The notes beneath the pieces were generated by a model, which had not been told where the DNA came from, searched no databases, and saw only the letters and a program-made list of their open reading frames with translations. Below are positions 8,067 to 15,697 of a DNA stretch of 33,925 bases, piece after piece (the first letter of the stretch is position 1; each line of letters starts with the position of its first letter). Made by a program: the position numbers and the translations under genes. Source of the stretch: Chitinophagaceae bacterium (GTDB taxonomy: Bacteria; Bacteroidota; Bacteroidia; Chitinophagales; Chitinophagaceae); assembly GCA_023251255.1 (NCBI GenBank), contig JAHEZD010000049.1:7304-41228 (forward strand), read 5' to 3'.

Positions 8067-8771
8067 ACAACGCCAAATGACAGGACCGGATATGGCGTTC
8101 CTGACATAAAAAAGGCATTTATTGTGCTGTTGAACAAATATGCAAAAATCACTTCATCCAGCAATACCAATTGCAGGACAACGCTCAACTGGAAGAGCAA
8201 GGATGTGAGCAGCATGAAATATGAAATTGAAAGGAAACTTCCGTTGGAAACTGCCTATGCAAAAGTGGGTGAACTGCAAGGTACTGGCACCATTTTATCC
8301 AACAAAACAGGTTTGCAGTTTATAGACAACAGCATTGCAAATGGAACAGTTGGAACCATATGGTACAGGATCAAACAGGTTATAGATACCAGTGCAGCAG
8401 GATTGGCAAGTACCTACTTTGATTCTGTTTCAGTCATCATTGCCACACCATGTATTTTATTGAGCCTACCAACACCCACACCAACGCCTACACCAATTGT
8501 AAACATTACCGTTGACAGGATCATTGTGATGCCCACGCCTGTATCCACGCCACAGTTTACCTTGAGGGTTGAAACACCTTATGCAGTAAACAACCTGACT
8601 ATATGCATCACGGATATGAAAGGCAGCTTGATGAACCAATTGAAGAAATCAAAAGTTGCTGGACGCACTGATTTTGTAGTTGATATTAGCAGGCTTGACA
8701 AGGGCACTTACGTTGTATCAGTTTATAACGAAAGTATATTGATTGGGAACGGAAGATTGGTTAAACTGTAA
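8067..8771 (+). pseudogene. C-terminal remainder of the S8 protease (linker and T9SS sorting domain)
   Basis: This is in the same reading frame as the protease, immediately after its TAA. It begins TTPNDRTGYGVPDIKKAF, which continues the S8 fold. A fibronectin-like segment follows (LNWKSKDVSSMKYEIERKL), then a Pro-Thr linker (PTPTPTPTP), and last a beta-rich tail ending GTYVVSVYNESILIGNGRL. That tail has the look of a T9SS type A C-terminal sorting domain. The first internal start would be the GTG at 8124, but nothing suggests it is translated alone, and a separate product would lack a signal peptide. The last 11 bases overlap the convergent methyltransferase gene. It is best read as the 3' part of one interrupted gene spanning 6714-8771. 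Confidence 0.8.
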
Positions 8772-9954
8772 CCTTTTTCAACAAGGCCCCAAACATCGTA
8801 TCGGCCTTCTTATCGTAACCCTTTAAATTTTCCATTTTGATTAGTTCAAGCTGGAAGTTACCCTTGATGAATTCAACCACTTCCTCATTTTCTTTTTTAA
8901 AGGCAGAACAGGTGATATACAATAAGTAACCATTTGTTTTTAAGCTAGGAATAACATTGCTTACAATCTCTTTCTGTTTGGCAGTATATTCTTCAATCAT
9001 GTTTGGCGTAAAAGATTGCAACTGCTCAGGCGTCCTGCTCCAAGTACCGGAACCAGTGCAAGGCACATCGGCTATAATGAAATCGAAGCCCCCTGTTTTG
9101 TCAAATGCAGGTTTCTCCTGGACCAGGTCAACCACCTCGAATTTCCAGTTGCGGATGTTGGCTGCATCCAATCTGGGTTTGAGTTGATGGAGCATGGATT
9201 CCCTTACATCAGTTAAAAACAGTTCATTTTTTGGGTGCACATCATGCAGCAGCAACGTTTTGCCACCACTGGCAGTGCAGCAGTCCCACAGCTTCCATGT
9301 AGATTGCCAATCAAGTTCCACCAATGCTGGCGTGATGAAACCAGCAATGGCCTGTGAATTCAGGTCCTGCACCACCACTTCCCTATTGATTTCCAGCACA
9401 CCATCCAATTTTGTTCCATTGGCCAATGCCAATGTTGTTGATGTTATTTTCTGGAAGGATAGGCCTGTGTCCCTCAATCTTTGTACAACCGTTTGTTCAT
9501 GGCCAGGTCTTATGCGCAGGAACAGGAAAGGCTGGATAAGGTGCGACAATGAAAATTGCTTTCCATCAATGCCCGCACTTAGTTCATCCTGCCAAGGGAA
9601 TATTTTTTCAGGAACAAAATCCATGGCCTGTTGCTGAATAAAAACAATCCTTCCGTCCACATCCCTGCTCCAATTGTTCAACCATGTTCCATCAAACAGC
9701 ACAGCCCAGTGCCCCGCTTCGTCATTGCACAGGAACAGGGCCAGCTTCAATTTTTCCTCCATGGTCAATCCATTGACCGAATGTCCCAAACGATAGTAAC
9801 AGTAACATATATGACTGATGAATTTCCTGTCCTTGCTACCATGCTTCTTGTACTGGGAAAAATAATGCTTCAGGTGGTGTACCAATGGCATGGAACCATC
9901 ATAGGTGTTGATAAGTAAGGTTGCAGTATTTAAGTAAGAAAGGAATCGCATCAA
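8761..9954 (-). CDS. RsmB/NOL1-NOP2-type RNA cytosine-5 methyltransferase
   Basis: The 397-residue product is a SAM-dependent methyltransferase of the NOL1/NOP2/Sun class, which makes 5-methylcytosine in rRNA or tRNA. Motif I appears as WDCCTASGGKT (usually D-C-A-A-P-G-G-K-T), motif IV as DVPCTGSGTWSRTPE with its conserved PC, and motif VI as YITCSAFKKENEEV with the catalytic TCS cysteine. The N-terminal third (about residues 1-170) is helical with no obvious motif; it is in the place of the NusB-like domain of RsmB but is not clearly that domain. The 3' end overlaps the convergent protease frame by 11 nt. Which RNA position it modifies cannot be told. Confidence 0.88.
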   Translation of the reverse strand: MMRFLSYLNTATLLINTYDGSMPLVHHLKHYFSQYKKHGSKDRKFISHICYCYYRLGHSVNGLTMEEKLKLALFLCNDEAGHWAVLFDGTWLNNWSRDVDGRIVFIQQQAMDFVPEKIFPWQDELSAGIDGKQFSLSHLIQPFLFLRIRPGHEQTVVQRLRDTGLSFQKITSTTLALANGTKLDGVLEINREVVVQDLNSQAIAGFITPALVELDWQSTWKLWDCCTASGGKTLLLHDVHPKNELFLTDVRESMLHQLKPRLDAANIRNWKFEVVDLVQEKPAFDKTGGFDFIIADVPCTGSGTWSRTPEQLQSFTPNMIEEYTAKQKEIVSNVIPSLKTNGYLLYITCSAFKKENEEVVEFIKGNFQLELIKMENLKGYDKKADTMFGALLKKVTV

Positions 9955-10016
9955 CTAAACTATTGAAATCGTTATAACAGGAGTATTGAAGTTCAGGCAT
10001 CCATTGAACATTATTT

Positions 10017-10187
10017 ACTGATGTTACGCAAAATGTCAAATACTGATGTCAGCGCCTGCCCCGATTTTTCATCGGGGTTGAGCCTGCCTGCCGGCAAAGG
10101 CAGGCTTGTCGAAACCTGTTTGGGAACCAGATCGCCTTCGAGGGCCTCAGGCTGACATTATTCCCACAACCTTTGCGTAACATCAGT
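10017..10187. repeat. Interspersed palindromic element, copy 1
   Basis: A 171-bp intergenic element has perfect 16-bp terminal inverted repeats, ACTGATGTTACGCAAA (10017-10032) and its complement (10172-10187). Inside is a core opening GATGTCAG (10045) and closing with CTGACATTA (from 10152). The core holds two further small palindromes, CCCCGAT-N5-ATCGGGG (10059-10077) and GCCTGCC...GGCAGGC (10082-10105). Related copies are at 30411-30536 (without the two small palindromes) and, inverted, at 18545-18740. It encodes no protein. It occupies the gap between the methyltransferase and odhB; the rest of 9955-10293 shows nothing else. Confidence 0.7.
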
Positions 10188-10293
10188 TATTTATTGAGCA
10201 TTAGACATCCACCTTAAAAAAAATGAGCGTTAAAATATTCAATTTTCAACGCTCAATGTTCAGTATTCAAATTGTACAATAATCCAACAGAAC

Positions 10294-11517
10294 CTACAGC
10301 TCCAGCAAGCTCTTCACAGGGTCCTTGCCCATCAATAATAAAGCAGGGTTTTCCAATAGTTCCTTCACCCGCACCAAGAAGCTTACGCTTTCCCTTCCAT
10401 CAATGATCCTATGGTCGTAGCTCAATGCCAAATACATCATTTGCCTAACTTCCACTTTGCCATTGATGACCATTGCCCTTTCCTGTATTTTGTGCATACC
10501 CAAAATGGCACTCTGTGGTATATTGATAATGGGTGTGCTCATCAAGCTACCAAATACACCACCATTGGTAATGGTGAAGGTACCGCCCGTTAAATCTTCG
10601 GCAGTCAGTTTACTGTCCCTTGCCTTTCCTGCCAGCACCACTACTGCTTTTTCTATATCGGCCATACTCAGGCTTTCCACATTCCTGATTACAGGAACCG
10701 TTAGGCCGCGGGGCGTACTAACAGCAATGCTGATATCGGCATAGTCATGATAGATAAGTTCATCACCATCAATATAGGCATTAACGGTAGGCCATTCACT
10801 TAACGCTATGGCACAGGCTTTTGCAAAGAAGCTCATGAAGCCAAGGTTCACACCATGTGCTTCCTTGAACTTGTCCTTGTGCTGCTTGCGTATATCCATG
10901 ATCGGCCCCATGTCCACTTCATTGAAAGTGGTAAGCATGGCCGTGGTATTCTTGGCTTCCACCAAACGCTTGGCAATGGTCTTGCGCAGGTTGCTCATCT
11001 TTTCCTTACGGGAATTCCTGCTGAACAAATCTGCTCCAGGAAAGGTTTTCTTACCGGGATTTGATAGGGCATTCAGGACATCGCTCTTCATGATCTTGCC
11101 ACCAAAGCCACTTGGCTCAATACTCTTTACATCCACTTTTTTATCGGCAATAATGGCACTTGCCACTGGTGTAGCTTTTACATCGTTTGGAACAGATGTT
11201 ACCGGTGCAGCAGGAACCGCAGGTTGGCTGGTGGTTACAGGCTTTGCTTCTTCCACTTTCGGGCTTGCCGTTTCCGGTTTCGCTGCAGTTTCATCAATTT
11301 GGGCCAATATGCTTCCAATTAAAATGGTGTCCCCTTCTGTGGCCAACTGTTTCAAGGTTCCCGCCTTTTCAGCATTCACTTCAAATGTAGCTTTTTCGCT
11401 TTCCAGTTCTGCTATCACTTCATCACGCTCCACATAACTGCCTTCTTTCTTGGTCCATTTCAACAAGGTAACTTCTGTAATAGATTCTCCAACCGTAGGA
11501 ACTTTAATATCAATCAT
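10294..11517 (-). CDS. odhB: 2-oxoglutarate dehydrogenase E2, dihydrolipoyl succinyltransferase
   Basis: The 407-residue E2 component moves the succinyl group from lipoamide to CoA in the 2-oxoglutarate dehydrogenase complex of the TCA cycle. Domains in order: lipoyl domain (residues 1-75, lipoylated lysine K42 in [11 protein letters not shown], opening [11 protein letters not shown] as in SucB/OdhB rather than pyruvate E2); an Ala/Pro/Val-rich linker (about 76-115); a peripheral-subunit-binding domain ending [15 protein letters not shown]; and the acyltransferase domain with the catalytic pair H369 and D373 in [12 protein letters not shown]. It is cytoplasmic, forming a 24-mer core in known members. 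The E1 gene, often adjacent in Bacteroidetes, is not beside it; the upstream neighbour is a divergent kinase gene. Confidence 0.95.
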   Translation of the reverse strand: MIDIKVPTVGESITEVTLLKWTKKEGSYVERDEVIAELESEKATFEVNAEKAGTLKQLATEGDTILIGSILAQIDETAAKPETASPKVEEAKPVTTSQPAVPAAPVTSVPNDVKATPVASAIIADKKVDVKSIEPSGFGGKIMKSDVLNALSNPGKKTFPGADLFSRNSRKEKMSNLRKTIAKRLVEAKNTTAMLTTFNEVDMGPIMDIRKQHKDKFKEAHGVNLGFMSFFAKACAIALSEWPTVNAYIDGDELIYHDYADISIAVSTPRGLTVPVIRNVESLSMADIEKAVVVLAGKARDSKLTAEDLTGGTFTITNGGVFGSLMSTPIINIPQSAILGMHKIQERAMVINGKVEVRQMMYLALSYDHRIIDGRESVSFLVRVKELLENPALLLMGKDPVKSLLEL

Positions 11518-11745
11518 AAAAAATGTTTCGTAAAATGTTTTATTATTTTTATTATATTGTCCGCCTGTCCATTCAGGCAGATTATTTCAGTTTGGTAGCA
11601 GTTCGTTGCGCCCCTCAGGTCTATATCATTGTCCATCAACGCCTATGCATACAGGTTCCTTAAAAAGCACGGCAAATCTCGGTGAAAAAAACTAAAAAAA
11701 ATCCACCACTTTTCTCCATGTCCATTTTACTATACATTTACCCTG

Positions 11746-14700
11746 ATGATGCAGCCCAGAACCATTGTGCTTATTGCTTTCTGCTGTTTGATGCTTAACC
11801 GTTCAAATGGGCAAATTTCATCTACCTATAATTTCAAGTTCAAAAACTATACGACCCAAAACGGGCTGGTGCACAATTTCACCAAGAAATGCAGGATGGA
11901 CAGTAAAGGCTTCCTCTGGATCATTACACAAAATGGCCTGAGCAGGTTTGATGGGGCAAACTTCAAAAATTTCCAGAACAACCTGGCCGACCCCACTTCA
12001 CTGCCTTACAATGATTTGACCGATATTGACATTGACAAATACGACAGGATATGGCTGGCCTATGGCAAGGGGCTTTGCTTCTTTGATCAAAGGAAGCATG
12101 AATTTGTTACCATCCATTCACCATTGAACACGGAAGCGGTTTCATTGGTGTATGATGCAAGAAGGGATATCATTTGGTACAATACCAATAAAGGCCTATT
12201 TAAAATCAATGCTGCCCAATTGGCTATTGCAGCAAGTAAACAACAAGCAGATTACAACCAAAGACCCTATACAACAACCATAGATACCAAAGGGCAAATA
12301 TGGACTGCTGTTGAACGCTTGGGCTACTATGTGTACAACATCAACAATGACACCTATAAATATTACAACTGCAATTGCTGGCCAAGAAGTTTTGATGAGG
12401 ATAACGAAGGCAATATGTGGATGAGTGGATGGCAATCAGGTTTGCAATTATTGAGCAATAATGATGTAAGTGGAAACACACAGGTATATGATGTACCACA
12501 TGAAAACAATTTTGATGGCACCATTTTCCAGAATATTGCCCAGTCTGTCGCATTAACTGGCAGTAATATACTTTGGGTTCTTACGCATACAGATGGTATT
12601 GACCTGTTTGATAAAAAAGAAAGAAAATTTGTGAAGCAGATAAAATACGATCCTGCTGCAAAGTCCGGCCTGCTCAGTAATTTCAGTACAAGTATATATG
12701 CAGATAAAAATGGCGTGGTTTGGGTCTGCAGTTGGCGTGGGCTATCCAAAATAAACAAGCAGGAGCAGCAGTTCCAATCTGCCGATATCCCTGCATTGGA
12801 AACAAACTTTTACAATTTACTGGCGGGGATAGAAGATGACCCTTACGATAAAAACATTTCCTGGATGGCTGTTCATGGTTCAGGGATTGTTAAGTACGAT
12901 AAAGCAAAAAACAAGATAGCCCAGCGTTACTTCTACATTTCCAATTCGCAACCAGTTGATGGATTCTATAACTGGCGCTGGGTATCATCCATACATCGGG
13001 ACCTTAAAAAAAGATTGTGGCTCCCTACTTATGGCGGCGCCATCTGCATTGATAAGGGCAAGGTGATAACAGTGCCTGCCAATTGGGACCTATCAGAAAG
13101 CTTTACCTATGATGGTAGCGTTTTGGAAGATGGGAATTTCTGGTCCTTCACCAAGAATGGCCTTGCAAAACTGAATACCGATACAAGGCAGTACACTTTT
13201 TATAAAAATAAAAAAGGCAACGAAGGAGATGTATTGGCCAACCATATTTATCAAGCAGTATTTATTGATTCCTCAACATTATTTTGTGGCACCGCAGATG
13301 GCTTGTACACTTTTGATTTGCCCCATCAAACCTTCAAAAAAATAGTCATCACCTTAAAAGATACCTCCAATGGCCAGTGGAAACGTTTTACTACAGTTCA
13401 AAAAATAAACAACAAGGTCTATTGCGGTGGGGAGTCTGGCCTGTTAGAATACGACCTAACAACACAGCAGTTTGAAGTAAAAGGCAAGGAGCAGGAAATT
13501 TTCAAACTTGAATTATGCTCACTGAAAAAAGATTCGCTGAACAAACTATGGATATATACGTTGCATGGGCTGTTCAGGTATGACCCGTTGAAGGACGAGT
13601 TCAAGAAATTCACCTCATCAGATGGCATCTATGACAACTCAACCGACCCCGTGCAGTTATTTGAGTACAATAGCAATATGTACATTGGCTACCGCATGGC
13701 CTATACCATGTTCAATCCACGTGAGGTGGATGCCAATAACAATAAGGTAAAGCCATACATAACTGAAATAAAGGTTAACAATCAACCGCAGAAGGTTCCA
13801 ATAGACAGTTTCAGTAATGCAGCACTCAATTTAAGCTATACGCAAAACAATATTGTTTTTGATTTTACGGGCATTGATTATACCACCAGTGAACGCATCA
13901 CCTTTGCACACAAACTGGAAGGTTTCGATAAGGATTGGGTATATGATGGCACCAGAAGAACGGCTACTTATTCCAACCTCAATGGCGACCATTATGTTTT
14001 CAAAGTGAAAGCCTGTAACAGCAGTGGCAAATGGAACAACGAGGAAGCTGTTTTCAAACTGTATATCCACCCACCCTTCTGGCAAAGATGGTGGTTCAAA
14101 TTATTGATAATGGCAGCCTTCGTTTCCACCGTTATTTTAATTGCAAGGAAAAGGGTCAACACCATCCGCAGCAAGGAAGAAGAAAAAACCTCCGTGAACA
14201 AAATGATGGCAGAATTGGAGATGAAGGCATTGAAAAGCCAGATGAATCCCCATTTTATTTTCAACTCACTCAACTCCATCCAGAAATACATCTGGGACAA
14301 CAAACAAGAAGATGCCAGTGAGTACCTGACCAAGTTTTCCAAATTGATCAGGATCATTCTCAACAATTCCATGCACAAACTGGTTACATTGGAAGACGAA
14401 CTCATTTCTTTGCAACTGTATATTGAACTGGAGCATAGGCGCTGCAATAACAAGTTCGATTATGAGATACATGTAAACAGTTCAATTGCCACCAATCAAG
14501 TGCTGGTGGCACCCATGCTCATGCAGCCCTATATTGAAAATGCCATTTGGCATGGATTGCTGCAGAAGGAAGACAGGGGGAAACTAAGCATCAACATTAC
14601 ACAGCCCAACAATTCCATCTTGGTATGTATAATAGAAGATAATGGCATTGGCAGGAAAAAAGCGGAGCAGTTGAAGAACAGGAAAGAAAACAAATCCGTA

Positions 14701-14859
14701 TCTTATGGTATGCAGATTACGCAGCAGCGGCTGGACCTATTGGAAACAGACGGCGCCATTGGCAGGGTAACAGTAGAAGACCTGATGGATGGCGACAAAC
14801 CTGCGGGCACGAGGATAATATTGGAAATACCGGTAGAAACTTTTCAAAAAATTGGCTAA
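11746..14859 (+). CDS. Propeller-type sensor histidine kinase (LytS-like HisKA domain)
   Basis: The 1037-residue product is an inner-membrane sensor. A signal peptide (MMQPRTIVLIAFCCLMLN...NGQ) is followed by about thirteen two-component-regulator-propeller repeats (for example DSKGFLWIITQNGLSRFDG and DKNGVVWVCSWRGLSKIN), enough for two seven-bladed propellers in the periplasm. A YYY-type beta domain (about 660-775) comes next, then one membrane helix near 784-802. The cytoplasmic His_kinase domain has the phospho-acceptor H836 in LKSQMNPHFIFNSLNS and an ATPase N-box in MQPYIENAIWHGLLQ. The stop codon overlaps the ATG of the LytTR regulator gene, so the two are translationally coupled partners. 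A TACATTTA box at 11733-11740 might be its promoter. In other Bacteroidetes such kinases often sense saccharides, but the ligand here is unknown. Confidence 0.93.
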   Translation: MMQPRTIVLIAFCCLMLNRSNGQISSTYNFKFKNYTTQNGLVHNFTKKCRMDSKGFLWIITQNGLSRFDGANFKNFQNNLADPTSLPYNDLTDIDIDKYDRIWLAYGKGLCFFDQRKHEFVTIHSPLNTEAVSLVYDARRDIIWYNTNKGLFKINAAQLAIAASKQQADYNQRPYTTTIDTKGQIWTAVERLGYYVYNINNDTYKYYNCNCWPRSFDEDNEGNMWMSGWQSGLQLLSNNDVSGNTQVYDVPHENNFDGTIFQNIAQSVALTGSNILWVLTHTDGIDLFDKKERKFVKQIKYDPAAKSGLLSNFSTSIYADKNGVVWVCSWRGLSKINKQEQQFQSADIPALETNFYNLLAGIEDDPYDKNISWMAVHGSGIVKYDKAKNKIAQRYFYISNSQPVDGFYNWRWVSSIHRDLKKRLWLPTYGGAICIDKGKVITVPANWDLSESFTYDGSVLEDGNFWSFTKNGLAKLNTDTRQYTFYKNKKGNEGDVLANHIYQAVFIDSSTLFCGTADGLYTFDLPHQTFKKIVITLKDTSNGQWKRFTTVQKINNKVYCGGESGLLEYDLTTQQFEVKGKEQEIFKLELCSLKKDSLNKLWIYTLHGLFRYDPLKDEFKKFTSSDGIYDNSTDPVQLFEYNSNMYIGYRMAYTMFNPREVDANNNKVKPYITEIKVNNQPQKVPIDSFSNAALNLSYTQNNIVFDFTGIDYTTSERITFAHKLEGFDKDWVYDGTRRTATYSNLNGDHYVFKVKACNSSGKWNNEEAVFKLYIHPPFWQRWWFKLLIMAAFVSTVILIARKRVNTIRSKEEEKTSVNKMMAELEMKALKSQMNPHFIFNSLNSIQKYIWDNKQEDASEYLTKFSKLIRIILNNSMHKLVTLEDELISLQLYIELEHRRCNNKFDYEIHVNSSIATNQVLVAPMLMQPYIENAIWHGLLQKEDRGKLSINITQPNNSILVCIIEDNGIGRKKAEQLKNRKENKSVSYGMQITQQRLDLLETDGAIGRVTVEDLMDGDKPAGTRIILEIPVETFQKIG

Positions 14860-15602
14860 TGCTTAAAGCAATCATCATTGACGACGAACAGAGCTGTGTG
14901 GAAACCCTGCAGTTGATGCTCACCAAAAAGTTTACGGCCCAAGTGGAAATTGTTGCCACCACCTCCACACCAAGTGAAGGCATTGCCCTGATCAATGAAC
15001 ATGAACCAGATATCCTTTTCCTGGATGTGGAGATGCCCGAGATGACCGGCATTGAACTGCTGCAATCACTACCGCATATTCATTTCAATGTAATATTCAC
15101 CACAGCACACCAACACTATGCACTGCAGGCCATCAAGCTGAATGCATTGGATTATTTAACTAAACCTATCTCTTTAGATGAGCTGACTGTGGCTGTAAAT
15201 AAATGTATCAGCAAGCAAAAGAAAGAAGACAACCTGCTCATCAACAATTTCCTGCACCAATTAAAAAGCAATGCGGTAAAAAAGATTGCCATACCCACAG
15301 GCACCACTACCCAATTTGTTCCAGTGAACGAAATTGTGAGGGTGGAATCTGCCAGTAATTACTCCATCATCTATTTCATCAACCGTCCCAAGCAAACCGT
15401 CACCAAGACCCTGAAGGACCTGGAGGAACAATTAACCCCGCACAACTTCTTACGTGTGCACCACTCCCATTTAGTGAATCTGGACCATGTAATCGGCTTC
15501 AAGAACCAGGACAGTGGCTATGTCATTGTACATGGCAATGAAGTCATAGAAATTTCCAGGAGGAAGAAGCAAGAAGTAATGGAAAGGCTGAATGCCATTT
15601 AG
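14859..15602 (+). CDS. LytTR-family response regulator
   Basis: This 247-residue cytoplasmic transcription factor has a receiver domain (1-120) with acidic residues D8/D9, phospho-acceptor D56 in DILFLDVEMPEMTG, the switch threonine in IFTTAHQHYA and the lysine in DYLTKPIS. A LytTR DNA-binding domain follows (about 140-245), with the usual IVRVESASNYSIIYF, FLRVHHSHLVNLDHV and EISRRKKQEV segments. It overlaps the kinase gene by 1 nt (TAATG), marking it as the cognate regulator. LytTR domains bind paired 9-bp direct repeats separated by 12-13 bp. Exactly such a pair begins 10 nt after this gene's stop codon, and a second lies before the operon at 18881. I infer that it controls both; the sequence shows no direct proof of binding. 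Confidence 0.94.
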   Translation: MLKAIIIDDEQSCVETLQLMLTKKFTAQVEIVATTSTPSEGIALINEHEPDILFLDVEMPEMTGIELLQSLPHIHFNVIFTTAHQHYALQAIKLNALDYLTKPISLDELTVAVNKCISKQKKEDNLLINNFLHQLKSNAVKKIAIPTGTTTQFVPVNEIVRVESASNYSIIYFINRPKQTVTKTLKDLEEQLTPHNFLRVHHSHLVNLDHVIGFKNQDSGYVIVHGNEVIEISRRKKQEVMERLNAI

Positions 15603-15605
15603 CTT

Positions 15606-15677
15606 TACCAGTTACTCAAATGATGTTGCCACTTACTCAAAAGAACCGATACAGGTTGGGATTGCTGGCTATGTTTA
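15606..15677 (+). promoter_or_regulatory. Putative LytTR operator and promoter, site A
   Basis: The direct repeats TTACTCAAA (15612-15620) and TTACTCAAA (15633-15641) have a 21-bp period (9-12-9). After a 28-nt gap (15642-15669) comes the box TATGTTTA (15670-15677), and the CocE start codon is 20 nt further on. The 36 bases 15606-15641 match 31 of 36 bases of site B (18788-18823), and the 28-nt gap is identical. The repeat period fits known LytTR sites. The lack of a good -33 TTG suggests an activator-dependent promoter. Confidence 0.7.
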
Positions 15678-15697
15678 TGCCTACAACCATCAACTAC

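Noticed and set aside
13660-13668. TTTGAGTAC, the reverse complement of the TACTCAAA core, inside the kinase gene
   Set aside because: It is a single copy within coding sequence with no partner repeat; chance is enough to explain it.
15620-15697. The upstream ATG at 15620 as start of the CocE hydrolase
   Set aside because: It lies inside the operator pair, and the extra 26 residues come before a perfectly good signal peptide at 15698.
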